A DNA stretch of 11,067 nucleotides from Flavobacteriaceae bacterium (GTDB taxonomy: Bacteria > Bacteroidota > Bacteroidia > Flavobacteriales > Flavobacteriaceae). Shown piece by piece: positions 7,240 through 11,067 of the stretch. Under the pieces are notes generated by a model, which worked only from the letters and a program-made list of their open reading frames with translations, was not told the DNA's origin and ran no database searches. The position numbers and the translations under genes are program-made. The stretch is from contig JABHBC010000153.1 of assembly GCA_018674025.1 (NCBI GenBank), positions 1 to 11,067 on the forward strand, written 5' to 3'. Numbering within the stretch: the first letter of the stretch is position 1; every line of letters starts with the position of its first letter.

Positions 7240-8119
7240 AATATTTTCATACATATTTATAATATTCACTTACATTTCTTTTGGACAAGAGCTCAATTGT
7301 AACGTAGTTGTTAACGCAACTCAAACTGGGGATGAAAACCTTCAAATATTTAAGACTTTAGAAACTCAAATATCTGACTTTATAAATAATACAAATTGGA
7401 CTAAAAATTTTTATTCTTCTAAGCAAAGAATAAATTGCTCGATGGTCATAAACATCAGTAATTATGAAAATAATATTTTTCAGGGAACAATACAAATTCA
7501 ATCTTCTAGACCTATTTTTAATTCTTCTTATGAATCTTCTGTTTATAATTATATAGATAAAGATTTTTCATTTCAATACCAGGAATATCAAAATTTTGTA
7601 TTTAACCCAAGTCAGTTTGAATCAAATTTAATTTCTGTTCTTTCTTTCCATGTTTATATAATTTTAGGAATTGACTCTGATACTTTTGAGCTAAATTCAG
7701 GCAAAAGACATTACCAGCAGGCTAGAAATATTTTAGATTATTCTAGTAGTTCGAACTACATTGGGTGGAATGCTAAAGACGGACGTCAAAACAGATATTA
7801 TTTAATTGATAATATCTTATCTCCAACATTTAAGGAATTTAGCAATGTTTTATATAATTATCATTTAAATGGATTAGATAAAATGTATGATGATGCTAAA
7901 AAATCAAAATCAAACATTAGTAAATCTATTATCTCTCTTGAAAAAATGAATAGTAGAAGACCTAATTCTTATATTTTGAAAGTGTTTTTTGATGCTAAAT
8001 CTGATGAAATACAAGATATCTTTAGTGATGGACCTAGTGTCGAAATAACTAATCTATCTTCAACATTGGCCAAACTAGCTCCAATGCACTCCAATAAATG
8101 GAGAAAGATAAAATTTTAA
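7232..8119 (+). CDS. porD: DUF4835 protein, PorD-like (type IX secretion associated)
   Basis: A 295-aa exported protein. The N-terminus is a Sec signal peptide (MNKIFSYIFIIFTYISFGQ), probably cleaved near FG/Q, and there is no lipobox or later membrane segment, so a periplasmic or outer-membrane-associated location is likely. The mature start ELNCNVVVNA, a central FQGTIQIQSSRPIFNSSY (83-100) and the stretch SGKRHYQQARNI fit the DUF4835 family, which I recall being named type IX secretion protein PorD in current annotations. That name rests on memory and position (between coaBC and recN in many Flavobacteriia), not on a search. No catalytic motif is evident. It overlaps coaBC by 8 bases, suggesting coupled translation, and ends 26 bases before recN. 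The gene symbol is tentative. Confidence 0.75.
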   Translation: MNKIFSYIFIIFTYISFGQELNCNVVVNATQTGDENLQIFKTLETQISDFINNTNWTKNFYSSKQRINCSMVINISNYENNIFQGTIQIQSSRPIFNSSYESSVYNYIDKDFSFQYQEYQNFVFNPSQFESNLISVLSFHVYIILGIDSDTFELNSGKRHYQQARNILDYSSSSNYIGWNAKDGRQNRYYLIDNILSPTFKEFSNVLYNYHLNGLDKMYDDAKKSKSNISKSIISLEKMNSRRPNSYILKVFFDAKSDEIQDIFSDGPSVEITNLSSTLAKLAPMHSNKWRKIKF

Positions 8120-8145
8120 TTAACTTTATTTAATAATTATTCCCT

Positions 8146-9798
8146 GTGTTAAAAAATCTATCTATAAAAAATTACGCTTTAATTGAAGATTTAAATGTAG
8201 ATTTTAATAATGGTTTAACAATCATAACTGGAGAAACAGGTGCAGGTAAATCAATTTTAATAAATGCATTGTCACTTGTGTTAGGTAAAAGATCTGATAG
8301 TTCATCTATTAATAATTTAAATAAAAAATGCATAGTTGAAGCTACATTTGATTTAGCAAACTATAATTTAAAAAAAATATTTTCTGAAAATAATCTTGAT
8401 TACGATACAGACACAATAATAAGAAGAGAAATTTTACCATCAGGAAAATCTAGAGCTTTTGTAAATGATTCACCTGTTGTTTTAAACCAACTAACAGCAA
8501 TAAGTAAATATATTATTGATATTCATTCGCAACATCAAAATCTAGATTTGGTAAATGTTGATTTTCAATTTGATGTCATTGACTCTGTAGCAAATAATTC
8601 AAAAATACTTAGAGAGTATAAACTTAAATTATTTGAATATAAGACTCTTTTAGCGCAATTAAGTTCTCTCAAACACACTAAATCAGAACTATCAAAAGCT
8701 TTTGATTACAACAATCATTTATTAGAAGAAATTAATGGACTAAATATCTCTAATATTAACTTAAATGACTTAGAAAATTCTCATAAAGATTTATCTAATT
8801 TTGAGGACATAAAAATAGATTTAAATCATAGTATTTCACTCCTCAATAATAATGAATATGGAATAATTTCGCTAGTCAATAATCTAAAGAACAGTTTAAA
8901 GAAATTGTCTACCAAATCAAATACTTTCTTAAGTCTGTACGATAGAATTAACTCTATTTATATTGATTTAGATGATGTTTCTTCAGATTTAGAGAAACAT
9001 AATGATAACCTTACTAATAACCCTAGAAAATTATCTGAAATCAGCGATTTGCTATCTAATGTGAATAATGTTTTAAGAAAACACTCGGTTGACAATATTG
9101 AAGATTTAATCGAAGTTCAATTGGATTTGATTAATAAGGTTTCTAAATCTAATAATATTGACAGTGAAATATCTTTATTGAGTCTTAAGATTTCGAAGTT
9201 AAAAATAGTTTTGTTGGATTTAGCTAAAACACTTTCTTTCAATAGACTAAATGCTATTCCTAAATTAGTTATTAGTTTACAAGAAATAGTAAATGACTTA
9301 GGAATGAAAAGCGCTGAGTTTTTAATTGAAATTAATTCTCAAGATAAGTTTTTGAGTAATGGTTTTGATAACTTAGAATTTAAATTTAGTGCAAATAAAG
9401 GTTCTGATTTTAAACTCCTAAAACAATCTGCATCTGGTGGAGAAATATCTAGAATTATGTTAGCAATTAAATCTATTATTGCCAACTATAGAAAACTACC
9501 CACATTAATGTTTGACGAAATTGATACAGGTGTTTCAGGTGAAATTTCTAACAAGATTGGTGTTATTATGAAAGAAATGAGCTCTAGGATGCAAATATTT
9601 ACAATAACTCATTTACCTCAGATTGCTGCCAAAGGAGAGTCTCATTTTAAAGTTTATAAAACAGAATTGGATAATTCAACCACAACAAATTTAATTAAAT
9701 TAAACAATCAAGATAGAATAGTTGAAATTGCCAAAATGTTAGAAGGAGATAATATTTCTTCATCTGCTGTTGCACACGCTAAACAATTACTCAATTAA
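8146..9798 (+). CDS. recN: DNA repair protein RecN
   Basis: An SMC-like ATPase that acts early in double-strand break repair. It has 550 residues, a normal length. N-terminal ATPase half: LSIKNYALIEDL (5-16), Walker A GETGAGKS (29-36) and IIDIHSQHQNL (123-133). A helical, coiled-coil-like middle follows at about 150-370. The C-terminal half has the ABC signature QSASGGEISR (427-436), Walker B LPTLMFDEIDTGVSG (451-465) and THLPQIAAKG (488-497). The start is GTG at 8146; family members begin MLxxLxIxNxALI, so this codon matches the expected N-terminus exactly and no in-frame ATG does better. The 26-base gap from the porD-like gene contains only a poor -7-like sequence (TAACTTTA at 8121), so it is probably read from the upstream promoter. 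Confidence 0.96.
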   Translation: MLKNLSIKNYALIEDLNVDFNNGLTIITGETGAGKSILINALSLVLGKRSDSSSINNLNKKCIVEATFDLANYNLKKIFSENNLDYDTDTIIRREILPSGKSRAFVNDSPVVLNQLTAISKYIIDIHSQHQNLDLVNVDFQFDVIDSVANNSKILREYKLKLFEYKTLLAQLSSLKHTKSELSKAFDYNNHLLEEINGLNISNINLNDLENSHKDLSNFEDIKIDLNHSISLLNNNEYGIISLVNNLKNSLKKLSTKSNTFLSLYDRINSIYIDLDDVSSDLEKHNDNLTNNPRKLSEISDLLSNVNNVLRKHSVDNIEDLIEVQLDLINKVSKSNNIDSEISLLSLKISKLKIVLLDLAKTLSFNRLNAIPKLVISLQEIVNDLGMKSAEFLIEINSQDKFLSNGFDNLEFKFSANKGSDFKLLKQSASGGEISRIMLAIKSIIANYRKLPTLMFDEIDTGVSGEISNKIGVIMKEMSSRMQIFTITHLPQIAAKGESHFKVYKTELDNSTTTNLIKLNNQDRIVEIAKMLEGDNISSSAVAHAKQLLN

Positions 9799-9801
9799 TC
9801 T

Positions 9802-9809
9802 TATATTTG
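9802..9809 (+). promoter_or_regulatory. Putative -7 promoter box of fabI
   Basis: TATATTTG matches the Bacteroidota TAnnTTTG box and lies 15 bases before the fabI ATG, predicting a very short leader. It falls in the 26-base gap after the recN stop; the -33 region would lie within the end of recN, where no clear TTTG is seen. It suggests fabI can be expressed independently of the DNA-repair gene upstream. Confidence 0.5.
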
Positions 9810-9824
9810 TAAAAAAAATATAAT

Positions 9825-10637
9825 ATGTCACACAATCTTTTAAAAGGTAAAAAAGGAATAATCTTTGGAGCATTGGATCATAATTCAATTGCTTGGAAAA
9901 CTGCAGAAAGAGTGCATGAGGAGGGTGGTACTTTTGTTTTGTCAAATGCACCGGTAGCGATGAGAATGGGAGAGATTGATAAATTAGCTAAAAAAACAGG
10001 TTCAAAAGTTATTGCAGCAGATGCTACTTCAATTGAAGATTTAGAGCATTTGATTTCAGAGTCTACTAAGATATTAGGAGGTAAACTTGATTTTGTTTTA
10101 CATTCAATAGGTATGTCAATTAATGTAAGAAAAGGAAGACACTATACTGACCAAAAATACGATTGGACTCAAAAGGGAACTGATGTATCAGCAATGTCAT
10201 TTCACAAGGTTATGCAAACTCTTTACAAAGCTGATGCTATGAATGAATGGGGTAGTATAGTAGCATTAACCTATATGGCAGCTCAGAGGGTTTTCCCGGA
10301 TTACAATGATATGGCTGATAATAAAGCTTTCTTAGAAAGTATAGCTCGTAGTTTTGGCTATTTCTTCGGAAAGGATAAAAAAGTTAGAGTCAATACTATT
10401 TCACAATCTCCGACCCCTACTACAGCCGGAAGTGGAGTTAAAGGATTTGATGGTTTTATTAATTACGCAGAAAGAATGTCACCATTAGGAAATGCAACTG
10501 CTTTAGATTGTGCAAACTATACTGTTACACTTTTTAGTGATTTAACTAAAAGAGTTACATTGCAAAATTTATATAATGATGGTGGTTTTAGTAACATGGG
10601 AGTTAGTGATTCTGTAATGGATTCAATAACAGAATAA
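9825..10637 (+). CDS. fabI: Enoyl-[acyl-carrier-protein] reductase FabI
   Basis: Performs the last reduction of each fatty-acid elongation cycle, turning trans-2-enoyl-ACP to acyl-ACP with NADH. The 270-aa product is a short-chain dehydrogenase fold. A GIIFGALDHNSIAW nucleotide-binding start (11-24) replaces the usual Gly-rich loop, as in other FabI proteins. HSIGMS lies at 93-98. The catalytic set is Tyr150, Tyr160 and Lys167, with the FabI spacing Y-x9-Y-x6-K. The usual SAGPIRT nicotinamide loop of E. coli FabI is SQSPTPTT here (193-200), followed by AGSGVKGFDGF. The ATG lies 26 bases after recN and just after its own -7 box. The target of triclosan-type inhibitors in other bacteria is this family; sensitivity cannot be judged from sequence alone. 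Confidence 0.95.
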   Translation: MSHNLLKGKKGIIFGALDHNSIAWKTAERVHEEGGTFVLSNAPVAMRMGEIDKLAKKTGSKVIAADATSIEDLEHLISESTKILGGKLDFVLHSIGMSINVRKGRHYTDQKYDWTQKGTDVSAMSFHKVMQTLYKADAMNEWGSIVALTYMAAQRVFPDYNDMADNKAFLESIARSFGYFFGKDKKVRVNTISQSPTPTTAGSGVKGFDGFINYAERMSPLGNATALDCANYTVTLFSDLTKRVTLQNLYNDGGFSNMGVSDSVMDSITE

Positions 10638-10663
10638 TGTAGTTTTTTTCTTTATCCTTTTCC

Positions 10664-10671
10664 TACATTTG
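10664..10671 (+). promoter_or_regulatory. Putative -7 box directly before the glycosyltransferase
   Basis: TACATTTG is identical to the octamer at 3394-3401 and matches TAnnTTTG. It ends only 4 bases before the ATG at 10676, so a start site at the usual distance would fall at or just beside the start codon. A T-run at 10643-10649 lies where a -33 element would be expected. The 38-base gap after fabI shows no hairpin. Confidence 0.4.
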
Positions 10672-10675
10672 TTAT

Positions 10676-11067
10676 ATGGCAATTATTAATGTTTCTTTTA
10701 TAATACCTGTTTACAATCGACCTGAAGAAATTAATGAGTTACTATACAGCTTTAATAACTTAGAAGGAAATTATAATTTTGAGATTGTCATAATTGAAGA
10801 TGGATCTAATGATTGTTCTGAAAATATTATTTCTAAGTATAGCAATGATTTGAATATTTCTTACTTCAAAAAAAATAATACTGGCCCAGGAGATTCAAGA
10901 AATTTTGGAATGAAAAAAGCTAAGGGGAACTATTTTATAATATTAGATTCTGATTGTATATTACCTAAAGACTACCTAGTGAACTTTTTTGCCAATATTA
11001 ATCATAGATATGTAGATTGTTTTGGAGGAGTTGACGATTCACACCATTCATTTACGAGCTTTCAAAA
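10676..11067 (+). CDS. Family 2 glycosyltransferase (3' end outside window)
   Basis: The first 130 codons of a GT-A fold glycosyltransferase, open to the window edge. Seen are the opening strand VSFIIPVYNRPEEI (6-19), the nucleotide-sugar binding acidic pair IIEDGSND (39-46), NTGPGDSRNFGMKKAKG (68-84) and the DSD metal-binding motif (91-93) in FIILDSDCILP. No signal peptide or membrane segment is present in the visible part. The family transfers sugars from nucleotide-sugar donors to glycans, lipids or proteins; donor and acceptor cannot be told from this fragment. The ATG follows a promoter-like box and the protein begins right at the family's first beta strand, so no longer start is needed. 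Confidence 0.9.
   Translation, partial: MAIINVSFIIPVYNRPEEINELLYSFNNLEGNYNFEIVIIEDGSNDCSENIISKYSNDLNISYFKKNNTGPGDSRNFGMKKAKGNYFIILDSDCILPKDYLVNFFANINHRYVDCFGGVDDSHHSFTSFQ

Noticed and set aside
6132..7250. Three minus-strand ORFs of 72-86 aa within coaBC
   Set aside because: All are antisense shadows of a conserved gene, with low-complexity translations and no start signals.
10641..10652. T-run after fabI as an intrinsic terminator
   Set aside because: No GC-bearing hairpin precedes the T-run.

Overview
The window reads as an ordinary housekeeping stretch of a low-GC member of the Bacteroidota, most likely a marine-type Flavobacteriia. The evidence is: strong AT richness with Asn/Lys/Ile-rich proteins; no convincing Shine-Dalgarno sites; several matches to the Bacteroidota -7 promoter box TAnnTTTG just upstream of genes; flavobacterial versions of BamD, RNA polymerase omega, CoaBC and FabI; and a DUF4835/PorD-like gene linked to type IX secretion. 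No mobile element, CRISPR array, tRNA or rRNA was seen, and base use looks uniform throughout.

Layout: (1) 1-1689, the 3' five-sixths of ligA on the plus strand, converging with a 4-bp stop overlap onto (2) a minus-strand pair, 3358-1686. This pair encodes the two halves of a UshA-type 5'-nucleotidase as separate, translationally coupled, probably membrane-anchored proteins, with the C-terminal domain gene first. (3) A 61-bp divergent promoter region leads to a plus-strand pair, an uncharacterised 172-aa protein (probably DUF6913) and dapA, joined by an ATGA overlap. (4) After a 76-bp gap holding a very good Bacteroidota promoter comes a tight five-gene plus-strand cluster: bamD, rpoZ, coaBC, a porD-like gene and recN. 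(5) fabI follows with its own -7 box. (6) The window ends inside a family 2 glycosyltransferase whose apparent promoter lies so close to the ATG that the mRNA may be nearly leaderless.

The genes do not form one pathway. They are conserved core functions: DNA ligation and repair, lysine/diaminopimelate synthesis, outer-membrane protein assembly, transcription, CoA synthesis, type IX secretion and fatty-acid elongation. I found no evidence of a new defence or mobile system. The points most worth following are the paired Asn-to-Asp and Cys-to-Ser changes at known active-site positions of the CoaC domain, the split nucleotidase whose halves carry different export signals, a FabI nicotinamide-loop variant, and the coupling of an uncharacterised protein to dapA.
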